64,000 nucleotides of DNA, from positions 18,920,686 through 18,984,685 of the forward strand of contig OZ029916.1 in assembly GCA_964023275.1 (NCBI GenBank). The letters run 5' to 3'. The translations under genes and the position numbers were made by a program. Origin of the DNA: Norana najaformis (lineage: Eukaryota > Annelida > Clitellata > Crassiclitellata > Hormogastridae). The notes under the pieces were generated by a model, which made no database searches, was not told the DNA's origin, and saw only the letters and a list, made by a program, of their open reading frames with translations. This document shows, one piece after another, positions 11,801-23,800 of this stretch (position 1 is its first letter; the number at the start of each line of letters is the position of its first letter).

Positions 11801-14800
11801 CTTGGATCAGAGGCAATGCTAGGCATAGAGACTGGTTTGAGCACTCACCCTACAACAGGAAGTGTACAAGATCAAGCCTCCTATGAGACATTTACTGTAG
11901 GGACCTTGAGCAAGTCCTCCATGGACAATTGCTCAGCACTGTTGATTGGTGCTTTGTCATTTGATAGTGGCACTTTACAAGTGCAGAAATAATGCTAATA
12001 AATGATCTTATTTCAATAATTTGTAAATTAAAGGACCATCAAAATCTTCTGAAAAATTTATGATCGGTTAGAAGGTTGATAAACATGATTCTGTGTGTAT
12101 ATTTTTGACCGTCAGTGATGTTGACTATAAAATGTTTTCTTTCGATTATTGTCGCTGTTGCTTGTAAATTTTTTTACAGATACCTTATTAGGGGGTCTAC
12201 AAGAAACCACTTGTTCCATGACATTGTAAATGAACCACATTTGCACTGCATTACTTTACAATTTATTGACCACAATTAATTGGATTGATCATTAATTGTG
12301 ATTTTTACAAATTGGTTTTAGTGATAGATTATTTGGTCTTTGTCCACAGATGTCATTCAACAGACATCAAAAACGATGAAGACAGAAGAAATCACAATGG
12401 AGGAAACAGGAAAGAAAAAAGAAAAGAAGACAGAAAAGAAAACAAAAGAGAAGAAGGAAGCTGTCGTAGACAGTAGTGTGTCAAATGATAAAACAGAAAG
12501 GATCGAAGAAGTTAGTGTGATGAAGGAGGGAAAAACAGAATTGCAGGCAGCAAGTGAAGTGAATGATGTCACGGCCAAACCTAAGAAGGATGAAAAGAAA
12601 GCAGCTGAGAAGAAGGAAAAGAAGGAAGAAAAGAAAGCAGAAAAGAAGGAAGAGAAGAAGGAAGAGAAGAAAGAGGAAACAAAAGTAGAAAAGAAGGAAG
12701 AGAAGAAAGAGGAAAAGAGAGAGGAAACGAAAGAGGAGGCAAAACTGGCAAATGACCTTGATTCTACGAAGGTGGATGTGAAGACCAAGAAGACCACTGG
12801 AAAGACTGCAGAACCTGCAAAACCCCCTGAACCAGAAAAATTGCCACCAGAGATACTTGGAAAACTCCAGGACTTGGTAACGTATTTTTGAGTTTTGTGT
12901 AATTGTACTACTAGCCTTTGAAACATTAAAGCGCAAATCATAGGTGGTAAGATTTCTGTTGATACAAAGAGATGACAAAAGGAAGTGGGTATTGGGCAGC
13001 ATATCTGTTTTTTATGGTTCATGCATCTTTAAGTGACACAGGTGTTCTGTCAGACATACTTCTTGAGATAGAATCAGGACAGAATCCCTTTTTTTGATCT
13101 GTCTGCTACATTGACACACACTCTTCCTCCTGGGTGGAATTAATCCCTCTTAGGGGAGGGTCAGCCACATAGATCCTTTTCCATTTGTTTGTAATCGGAT
13201 CCATTGAAGAAAATTTTGGAGCAAAGGTTTTATGATCAGATGCCCTTCCTGACATCCACCATATTTTCGGTTGGGATCCTAGCCTTTGGTGCAAGCATGT
13301 ACTCGCAAGGCAGCAAGGTTTTCAGGCTTATTAGGATGGCGGCCTGTTCTTGCCATGTCGCAGGGCTGTCAAGGAGCATCTGTGATTTTTACCAAGAGAC
13401 TGGTGCCACACACGTCCCATACTACTCCCTGTTAGCCTTGCTGCTGTTTGGTCTGCGACTGCTTATTTCGCAGGTCGTTCCACTATCTGCCACCTGTGGG
13501 TGCATGGTATAGCAGTACAGCTCTGCCACACAACTTGACACATACCTGAGTGGCAGGCAGCTGTGTGTGTCATTCAGCTTATTCAGTGAACATCCCTACC
13601 TATGGCATTCCTCAAGGATCAGTTCCAGGACTCATTCTTTTCATCCTTTACAATGCTGACCTCTCAGCTAGAATGTATAAGTATGGTCTGCATGGCCACT
13701 AGGATGGCCCTAATTTCTCATTTTCAAAATTTGTAACTCTCACCCTCTCAAATGGTTTCATTTTAGTAAGAAACATTTTGTGTAAAATTTGAAGCAGATT
13801 AATCTGCGTTTAGAGGTTATCTTGGGGTCAAAGTTTTCTATGTAATCAGCATGGGATGAACTTTCATAAACTCTTATGCACAGTGCGTACGTCTCTATTG
13901 CATGTTGTTCTTTGCATACGAGTCCTTTGCGCAATGCACAGTTGCACACATCTCTTTTGCACAATTGTCCTTGTGCACACAAGTCTTTTGCACACGTGAC
14001 CAACTTCCTATATAAGATGGTTAACTAGCCACAACAGGAGAGATGAACGCCCACCCACTGAGAGACAGTCAGAGCCGAAGAAGACAAACGGAGCAGAGGA
14101 AGATGGTTGGAGCTGACACTCACCCACCAAGAATGGTTGGCGCAGCATACAAAGGAGATGGTTTGAGGTGAAGAAGATGGCAACACGTTCGCAAGATTAC
14201 CTAGTTAGCCCTGCAGAAGGAATAGAAGGAAGTAAACTACCATCAGAGAAGCAAGTCCTTGGCCACTTTATGCACCGCCACAGTGTACTGAAAGAGGATA
14301 TCCGAACGGCAGCGACCCACACCATAGAGCGAGTTGAAGATTTCTGGTCCCGCACTAGAATTCCAACCAAATATCGCCAACACTCAATCAAAAAGATTGA
14401 GCAACTATTCTATGAATGGCAAGGGCTGAAGAAGAATAAGAGTCGTCAGTCCCAGACTCAGACAGTCGAAGAAGCTATGTCTTCAGACAGGATCAGGGAA
14501 CTGTTTGACATTGTGCATGCTATCACCATGGAGCTCATCAAGAATCAAGAATACAAGCTCTTCCTTGATTCACAGCAGAAAAAGGGACAACCGGGCTGCA
14601 TGACTGTAGTTGACAAGGTGCTGCTGTAACAAGAGCAGAAGCAGATGGAGAAAGCAAAGATGCTGCAGAGGAAGTGACAACGATCCCAACTTCAGAAAGA
14701 CGCCCTTTTGGAGAAAGTTATGTTGGAGAGCAGCACCGACTCGGAAAAGTCAGTGTGAACGTGAAGATCAAGATCTATGTCCCAGTATAAGTAATGCTAA

Positions 14801-17800
14801 CCCACCATGAAAACGAAAAATCAACCCCATGAGGACTATCGCTAACTACTCCAATAAATGCTTGTCTTTTTGGGAAGAATGCCAAATCATGGGACAAACT
14901 TTTGCGCCCCTGGGCCAATGCATCAAGCTCGTCGGATGTCAAAAGGAATATACAGTATCAAAGTTTGGCTCTTCAGGTCACTGTTCAAATTGTCAGCAAG
15001 ACATTCTCGGTACTGCTACGGGTGAACATATTTCTTGCAAAATTTTACTTTAAGTACTGGTTCCTGGCACCTGTGGCTTCCAGAGCAGCTAGGAATCCAA
15101 CCTGCAGCAACTTGATGCTTAACCTGATCACGATATCAGTGCAGCTACTTCACGCAAGCTAGCTGGTCACCTCTGGTACCTTGCCGAGAAGTTGATCCTT
15201 CTCAGCCTCTTTGATCTGGAGATGAACTTGACCACAAAACGGGCCATGCTGAAAGCATCAACAGAGAAAGAAGGAGCAAACAACCCATTGAAATGCATAG
15301 AGACGGACTTGGCGACAGTACAGTAGAAGACTCGTTGATTTCATGACACTGTGGAGCAAAAATGTATTTGGAATGCTGGGCTTGTCAGTTGGATTCCTAA
15401 CCGAAGACCTTGATACATGGAACAGTCTCGATGAGTTCAAGGCTGCAGAGGCAATCATCAGCACACTAGCAGTCTCCAGTGATCATGCAGGTGTCGCCAT
15501 GATCCAAGACATGGCAAAGACAGGGTGCTTTAAGAGTGAAGAACTGTTGCAGTATGTGCTTCAAGTTGTTGAACAGAGTTGGGAAAACTTTCCCGATGCG
15601 AGAAAATTAACCCTTAGCCGCCCTCAAATGGATTGATGTAAGCGAGGGTGACATGCGGGCGTTTTTGGCGCTTATCCTCAGCACGGGACTAGTCAAACTG
15701 CCCAGTTATGAAGACTACTGGACGACCGACAACATCTTGGAGATGCCTGGCCTTCGATCCATCAAGACACGTAACAGGTTTGAGTTGATTCTGACATATT
15801 TTCACCTCAACAACAATGCCAACTGCTTGCCTTCTGACAACCTGGCCTATGACCGTCTGTACAAAGTCAGACCTCTGCTCACTCACCTCAATACCATCTG
15901 GAAATCTGCATACCATCCAAATTGTGAAGTAAGTGTGGATGAAAGTGTGGTTGCTTTCAAAGGTCGCACCAATCTGAGCGTATATAAACCAAACAAGCCA
16001 CATAAATGGGGCCTAAAAGCATGGGCTTTGTCAGATGCAAGTACCAGTTATATGTGGAACTTAGAAATGTACACTGGTCGGAAGCCGGAGGTGGAAGTTG
16101 GCATGACAAAGAAGGTCGTTCTTAGCTTGTGCCAGCCCTTGTATAACAGATGACACCACGTGTACATGGACAACTACTTCAGCTCACCATCACTGTTTCT
16201 TGAGCTGAAAACTAACCAACTGGGTGCTTGTGGAACACTGCGGACAAATCGAATGGGAGTGCCAGAAAAGATCAAGAAAACCAAGTTGAAGAAAGAAGGT
16301 CCTGCTGTGATAGAGAGAGATGGCGGTGGGTCTTCTTTACATCTCTTGGTTTGACAGAAAGCAAGTGAACCTGATTTCATCTATTCACAATACTCTAATG
16401 TTTTGAAAAACTGTCCGCACAAAATCCACCACTGATCACAGGCGTGAAGTTGACAATCCAGCTGCAATAGAATTGTACAGTCGTTACATGCAAGGTGTTG
16501 ACCGCTCTGATCAGCTCCTTTGGTACAATTTGAGCAGGGATCGACAGCAGAAGTGGTGGAAGAAGCTCTTTGTGTACCTTCTGGAGGTGTCTGTGGTTAA
16601 CGCCAGCATCATCGTCAATTACACCCAGGTCAAAAGTTTGATCCAACAAAATTTCGTATGAATATTGTACGAGGGCTTCTCGCTACCTACGTGCGACCAG
16701 TTGCCCGAGTTGGTCGCAGGTCATCCCAGCCACCACCAAGTCGACTGATCGAAAGACATTTTTTGGCAAACATCACCAGCACTACCTCTGGTGGAAAACC
16801 CTCATGCCCGGATTGTGTGGTCTCTTCAGATCGGAGTGTAAAGCGACACCAGACTCAGACTAGTTGCAAACAATGTGCATTACCAATGTGTGCAGTGCCT
16901 TGCTTTGAACGACACCACACACTGTCGGATTACAAGGCAAAGTGTACTGCAGAGTACCACACACAATAAGTACTCTAGATTTTCACAAACTGTCCTCCCA
17001 GCACTGTTCAGTCTAGTCTGTTGAGAAAGAGGATTCGATCTTGGAAGCTTCAGCCGTCTTCGAGGTGACCATCATCCGCTGTCGACCCAGCACACTCAAA
17101 CATTCATAAAAATGGTTCTTTTCAGAGCCACCAAATATTTTAAAAGGAAACGTTGCCCTGTTTGCCTCTGTGTGTGCCTGGCTTGTTGTAATCTTGTTGT
17201 TGCCAAGCATGTTGCAATATTTATTATTTTGTGGTTGTACTGCTGTGCATGTGTTTGGGAGGTGGTGGGGTGGATAGGCAACTATGAGTTCCCACAAAAT
17301 TTTCATATCAAAAACTAGATGGATGGATAGAAAATAAAATGCTAAAGAATGATGTAAAATATGATCAAGATCTGATAAGTTACAAATTTTTTACTGTGCA
17401 GACGGTTTCATATATTTCCTTAGATTTTTACGACTACGGTCTACATGCTAAAAATATTGTATCTTTTTCATTTATGAAAATATTTTCAAAATTTCTTTTG
17501 GCTTTTACCTGGTATTAATGATCATGCATGTGTCGCCATGATCCAAGACATGGCACAGACAGGGTGCTTCTAAGAGTGAAGAACTGTTGCAGTATGCGCT
17601 TCAAGTTGTTGAACAGAGTTGGGAAAACTTTCCCGATGCGAGAAAATTAACGCTGCTAAAGAAACCATAAAATCATACTGTCTACTATACATTCAGTATA
17701 CTGTAGTTTGATTTTTAAAAACTGTTCTGTATCGGATCGAGACTGTTAAGTAAACACTAAAACAGTAGTTTTCATTGCAGCTTGATTTCTTGCATGGCTT

Positions 17801-20800
17801 AGTCAAACTGATGGCAAACATTTTTTAATTCTACCATTTATGCTATTTGGCTAAACATTGGGGTCATTGAATGACCTGTAAATATTAAAATTTTTTGCTG
17901 AAAATTTGTACATAATATTTTTTATAATAAGGAATATCTTGAAAGGGTGAGACTTAATATTGCTTTGCAATTAATTTTCACCATATAAACAAGGGCCACC
18001 CTAATGGTCACCTATATGATGATCATTCAGGGATCTATGGTTTCTGTCATCCTAACATCTCTGACATCCAGCAGCTGCGGGACACCTCATTGTGCCTGTA
18101 TGGTCCTGTTAACCCCATGTTCTTGTTTAGCAACTTGTTATGCTTTCTCATCTATTGGACCATCTTTCTGGAAATCTTTCATAAAAAATTCTAACTACTT
18201 TACTGAGTTTGCTTAGTACCAAATTAGCATCAGTTTGATATGTAATTATCTGTTCGTCGCTAGATTCATGGGAACCATATTCGCTAATTCACTACAATCA
18301 TTACATTCACTAAAACTACAAAACTTTTCTATAGTAAAACATTTTACAGCAACTATTTTACAGGATAGAATATTGAGAATTCATCAAGTATTTGTCAGCA
18401 ATTTAGCATTTCAGACACCAACAAGAGCTAAATAAAACAGTACACAAAAAAGCCTAAAATATCTCCACTGTTCTACTGACTTGTATGCCTAGCCTGTTGA
18501 TAATAATCAGTGCCTGCAGTGCCACAATAAGCTCAGTGGGAGTGGTATGTATGATGAGTAGTGCTAATCATAAAGGCGGGTAATTCATGATGAGCCCGGC
18601 TTCTCAGTACCACTTCCAGCGGGGTTAACTTACATCAGGTAGTTTCTTGAATTCATATACGGCCACTGTTTAATGCATGAAGTCTCGGCAGATGAAGTCA
18701 CGATATGTTTTTGGTACAAAAATACATGTTCTGCATTTTAGACTGTGAATCAGGGTCAGAAGGTTGAGTTCAGCGCGAAGGTTGCTGGAACTAAGCCGAC
18801 TGTGACATGGTACCGTAATGACACCGTAAAGCTAAAGTCTGGTATGAAAACAAAAATAACCTTTACAAAGGAAGAGGCCAAGCTACAGATTATTGAAGCA
18901 GATGTTGAAGACACAGGAGAATACAAACTTGAAGCAGTCAATGAGTTTGGCCAAGCAACACAGACGTGTAAAGTAACTGTAATACGTAAGCACTTTTCTC
19001 TCTTCTACAGTATCAAAATTTTGCAATTTTTGTTACTACATCTGTTATTTGCATTTTATATTTAAATATAGAAGTGCTCAGAAATCATCTTAAACTGATT
19101 TCTGAAAGGGAAAGCATATTTTAGCAGAAAGTATAAAAAATGAGTAGGTTTTAAGTTGAAGTAAAATCAGAAAACCAGCTGTTTTTGTTGAAAGAGGCAG
19201 AGAAACTCTGCTGTTGTCCTTCAGCTCAGCTGCATTAGAAATATGCATTGATCATTTTGGGTTTTAATGGAAATTACATTTATTGATAACTCTGACTTTT
19301 ATGATACCAGTACAGTGAAAGTCATTGGATAAGCTTATACTAGGCTGTCCTTGGTGGATCAGGTTAGAGCATGTCAGAACAAATTAGATTATTTATGCAA
19401 TGATGTTGAATTAATTAGATATAATGATTAATTGTTTGTTCAAGTTATTTAAGGTTAGGTATAGCCAAGCAAGTTTCATTTATGATGGGTTAGTTTAGAT
19501 AAAGTTCAGTTAAACCTAATCAGGTTACCAGTAGATTAGATTAACTTAGTTCAAATCCAGGTCTGGCTTGCTTGGGCTGTGTTTTAATATGCAGCACATC
19601 AAACGAAAGGTTTGTTACAATTAATAGCTTTGCCATTTAAGGAGACGAAATGCTGTACATCTTATTTTGTGTTTTTACTTTGCATCTAAAATGTTGGATA
19701 TATTTTTCAGCAAATGGTATGTATTTATGTGAACAGAGGCAAAGTTTTATTGGACAGCTGAGGTGTCCTTTGATCTGATTCTTTGCTTTTAATCTTTACT
19801 GCTTAACACTGTGGCTCTTTTGCATGAAGTATGGATAATTTTGCTTCCTATTTCACCATTGCTACAGATTTAGCCTCTTTTATCATCTAATTTGACCTTA
19901 TTCATGACCTTCATTTGTGTTGGATAAATAACATTCTTGTTGATACGCTCACAGAAGAATTTTGAGTTTCTGTTACTTATTTATCTAATGAATTTTTTCA
20001 TTATCTTTTTTAAGCTTTTTATTTTATTTTTTATTTTATTTATACAGAACACTTATATAGTGCCCATTCAAGAAAACTACTCAGAAGTGCTCCCAAACCA
20101 ACCTCGGCGAAAATTTGTCCTTAATTTGTAAATAGTTGACCTCATGCTTACAGGAATTACATAGGAAAGTCATCTTTGATCTTGAACTTTTATTAGCCTC
20201 CGTTTGATCTAGTTCATCTAGAAAGGTCATCATGTCCTTCACAAGTTTTGACCTTTTGTATTTGTATTTGAAGTGACCTAATTGACTTGACTTTACCTAG
20301 TGAATTTCAAGTTATGATTGCAGATAGACTTGGGGACAGTGGTTGAATAGGACTGAATGTACTTACAAAAAGATTAGATGTAGCTATGGCCTTATCTACT
20401 CAAAGAGGATGTCCTTTGTATCTTTAAGAAGTTTCTTAATTTCAAAGGGAGCTTTTGCTTTAACTGAGGCCTTGTTTTTGGTGATGCTTGGAACGTGCTC
20501 TTGGTATATCCTCTGCATGTGGTCATATCATATTTGGCCTTCTGTGAGGTCACTGTGCCCTTGACTACATCTGTTATGAGGCCACTTTCTACAGGACTGC
20601 AGTTAACTGTTGGCTTATAGTAGTTTCATGAATTTATTCTGTGTTTCTTTGCATAATTGGTGATTTTAATTAAATAATAAAATGTTTTTATATTGGCCAA
20701 TTTGCATAATTCTTAAACTGCTTGTAAGTTTGTTTCAGCGTTTCGGTATTTTATTTCATGTTTCTGGATTTGATTTCATGTTTCTGGATTTTATTTCATG

Positions 20801-23800
20801 ATTCTGGATTCTAATTTTCATTCCAATTTACTTACAATTTGCTTATCTGCTTTTATGTTTTTTACTTGCAATTATTGGCATGTGCATTTATTTATTACAG
20901 TTTGTAACATTTCTGTACAGCACTGTTTATATTCACAAGAAGTAAATTGACAGAGTAATGTGATTCTGGTCAGTAAAGGTGTGGAAGGTGCAAAAGAAGT
21001 GTGGAGTTGTACTCTTAGTAGTATAGCACTTGTATAAATTGCTTCCAGTCACTTCTTTATTACTTTTTAACTCTTTTATTGCCAAGGAATTCTAAATAGA
21101 AACTCAGAAGTATTCAATTAACGTACTTTGCCATTCGGAAAGATAACAGAAAGTTAGCATTAATGAAGTATTAAAGCAATACGGTTAAGGTCACTAACTT
21201 TGCCTTAGCTCAGCACAGATTTTTAGGTTATTTTAGGTTATGTGCATCTAGTTGTTAGTTAGCCTCATACTTAGTGGATTTGAGAGTTTCTTGAAAGACC
21301 TTATAAATGTCTAGATACATAAATTTCATTATCATGATCATTTTATTTATTTTCCTCTATTCTTAGAGCCTGACTGTATCATGACAAGGCATCAGTCAGT
21401 GGCACTGAGGAATCTGTGCATTACGCCTTGCCCAAGTTTCCTTCACAGTGACTGCCTAAGGGCTGTGTTGTTCAAAGTATTGGGCCCAATTGTAAGCATA
21501 ATCTTGAGATTTCTACAGCACCCAACGAAAGCCATGTCACGGGGACCAGCTTATTCACAGGCACTTAGTCAAAACAAAATCAAGAGGCAAAAATGGTTCA
21601 GTTCCAGGTCAAGATCCAAAAGTCAGGCAGAAAGACAAGCATGGCAGCTACAGTGGATGACGTTTGGGATTGGAGCGGAAAGATAGATAAGACGAAGAAG
21701 GGGAGTCGGGATAGGATCTGTGAAAGAGGAATGTTTTCAGTTTTGAGTGAAAGGCCAATGCAAAAATTGCAAGTGGTGGAGCATAGCTGAGTTTATATAA
21801 AGGGCTAAAGTGCTTAAATAAGAGTAAACCAAACTTTAAGTACTTAAGCAAGAGTAAAAGTTCTCATCAGTGATTTTACTTAAGTAAAAGTAAGGAAGTA
21901 TTCTTTTAAATAGTACTTTTAAAGTAAAAGTAAGAAGTGTCAACTGTATGTATCTGTGAATGTGTGTGTATGTAGGCCTATGTACATATGTACATGTGAT
22001 TTTGTACCTATATATGTATGAATGTGTATATGTATGTGTGTATGCATGCATGCATGTATGTATGCATATATATATATATGCATGTATTTATGTATGTATG
22101 GAATCCTGTATCCTGAAATAAATAATCTTGTTAGCTTGACTTCTAGATCTTATTGTTTGCAAGGCTACCTGTGTAGGTCTGTGTATGTATGTATGTACAT
22201 GTATGTGTATGTATGTATGTATGCATGTTCCTCTCAAAAGGTGCTGCTATGGGAAATATTGCCTCTTTTAAAAAGGGCCTAATAATTATTATTTTATTGC
22301 AAACTTATTTTGTTGCCATAGTTCAGTCCACCTATTTACTCACATGCAAGATGTTGGCCACTTATGCATTGCACAGTCTGACTATACACTGTACATTGAT
22401 TGCACCTGGCAGACCAGGAATTTGAACCCAGGTCACAGGGTAAAAGCAGAGGTGTTAGCTGTCGGCACCATGTCATTCACTAGTATGCCTAACTCTTTTC
22501 TCTTCCCATATCACTTCTGTTCCTTCCAGGTGTTTCTCTCAGCCTCTGATAGGGTCAAAAGGTGAAACTGAACTCCAAAGACTAATGCTGATGGATTCCA
22601 GAAGTGAATATGTGAATATACGCTGAATATAAACAGAGCATACAGTTTATACTCTGTTAAGGGGCTTACTATACTTACTTAGTGTTCTCTAGCACCTCGT
22701 AGTACATAGTACTGTATTTGTATTCAAAATCTACCTGCATAGCCTACTTTGAGTGCCCCTAACGTATCCCCACAACTCCCCTGATGATCTAAAACTGTAA
22801 AGTACTTGTCAAAGTAATTAGTCAATATCTCTCTGCTCTGTGATGCTCTGCTTGGTTGTCACTTGCCCTTTATGCCCCATGCATAGGCAGTTATTCGTTT
22901 TGGTCAAATTTACTATTACCTATACACCTAATTCTAGCGCATAAAAATAAGTAAGGTACAGCTAAGCGTCACATGTAACCAAGTGAAAGTACTGGAAAAC
23001 TGGCAAAATATTACTTCATTTACAAATGAAAGTATTACCATTTTTAGTATGTTGTTGCAAGTAAAAGTATGAAAACCTTTACTTAATTACAGTAACACGT
23101 TGCTTTTACTTTGTTACTGAGCATTGCTGCCTAAGGGAAAGTGTATTACAAGACGAGAGAGTACTCAGTGTATTCTGGCACATGTAGATATCATTTTATA
23201 ATTTATTTATAGGTCTTATATGCAAAGTCAAAACCGCCTTGTCTCATTTTTCATGTGATATTCAATAAGCTAACAGTGAAACAGTCATTGTCATGACAAG
23301 CCTTGTTATTGTTGTTGGTTATCGTCAGTAATCTTTACCTAATTTCGCTGAATCCATATTGTTTTACCTGATTTCATCATAGTTCAGCAGCAGCTGCATC
23401 ATTGTTCGTGTTGTTCTCATCGCTGTGATTGGTATAATAATCGTTTGGTAGTCATAAGTAATCTTTACCAGGTTGCATTGAAATCAGGTGCAAACCTTTT
23501 ACCTGAATTAGCAATATTGTTGTTAGATGTCGTAGTCCAAGATAACATCTTGAATAAGTTGTTTTTGCTTTTAGTGCCAGATAAGCTGCAAAGCAAGGTG
23601 AAGCAAAAGACAAAAGCAGAAGAGACACAAGCGGTAAACAGTTCTTTTGAAACTGTTCTTTTCAAACAGTTTTCTTGAAATTCTTGTTTTATTAAACTAT
23701 TTTTGTGTGACTTCATTGAAATTGTGTTTTAAATTGTTTCTCGTGGCTGTTTTTAACATGCTGTTGTTGTAAAATCTGTTGAAGTTGACCATTCGTTTAG

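Larger units (their letters stand above)
13694..18010 (+). mobile_element. 4.3-kb DNA transposon with terminal inverted repeats, unclassified, carrying a nested piggyBac piece
   Basis: The left end at 13696-13711 (CCACTAGGATGGCCCT) matches the inverted right end near 17992-18007 (CCATTAGGGTGGCCCT on the other strand) with two mismatches. Weaker inverted similarity continues for 100 bp or more (CTCACCCT, AAATTT, TTGGGGTCA in the same order). Inside are subterminal GCACA-rich repeats (13890-13995), an ORF at 14168, a degraded second coding part (15165-15610), a piggyBac-derived insert (15607-17518) and a duplicate of the coding end (17519-17650). I cannot assign a superfamily. Target-site duplication not clear. 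Confidence 0.65.
21805..23135. mobile_element. hAT-like non-autonomous element, degraded
   Basis: The left part is full of ACTTAAGTAAAAGTA/AAAGTACTT strings (21830-21935). The right part carries complementary-type ends (CAAGTAAAAGTATG, then TTACAGTAACACGTTGC at 23060-23105). This is a pattern I associate with hAT-family termini. It contains microsatellites and a tRNA-like SINE piece. Exact ends and target duplication not resolved. Confidence 0.45.

Noticed and set aside
12357..13022. 221-codon minus-strand frame opposite exon 6
   Set aside because: It is the complement of the K/E-rich coding exon (all Phe/Ser/Leu), a composition shadow without independent support.
13882..13998. GCACA-rich repeats that at first looked like a CRISPR-like or spacer array
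   Set aside because: Units are short, irregular and inside the left end of a DNA transposon, so subterminal transposon repeats are the simpler reading.
22385..22475. Possible tRNA gene on the minus strand
   Set aside because: Has box-B-like and weak box-A-like strings but no full cloverleaf or acceptor stem that I can pair; more likely a SINE head.
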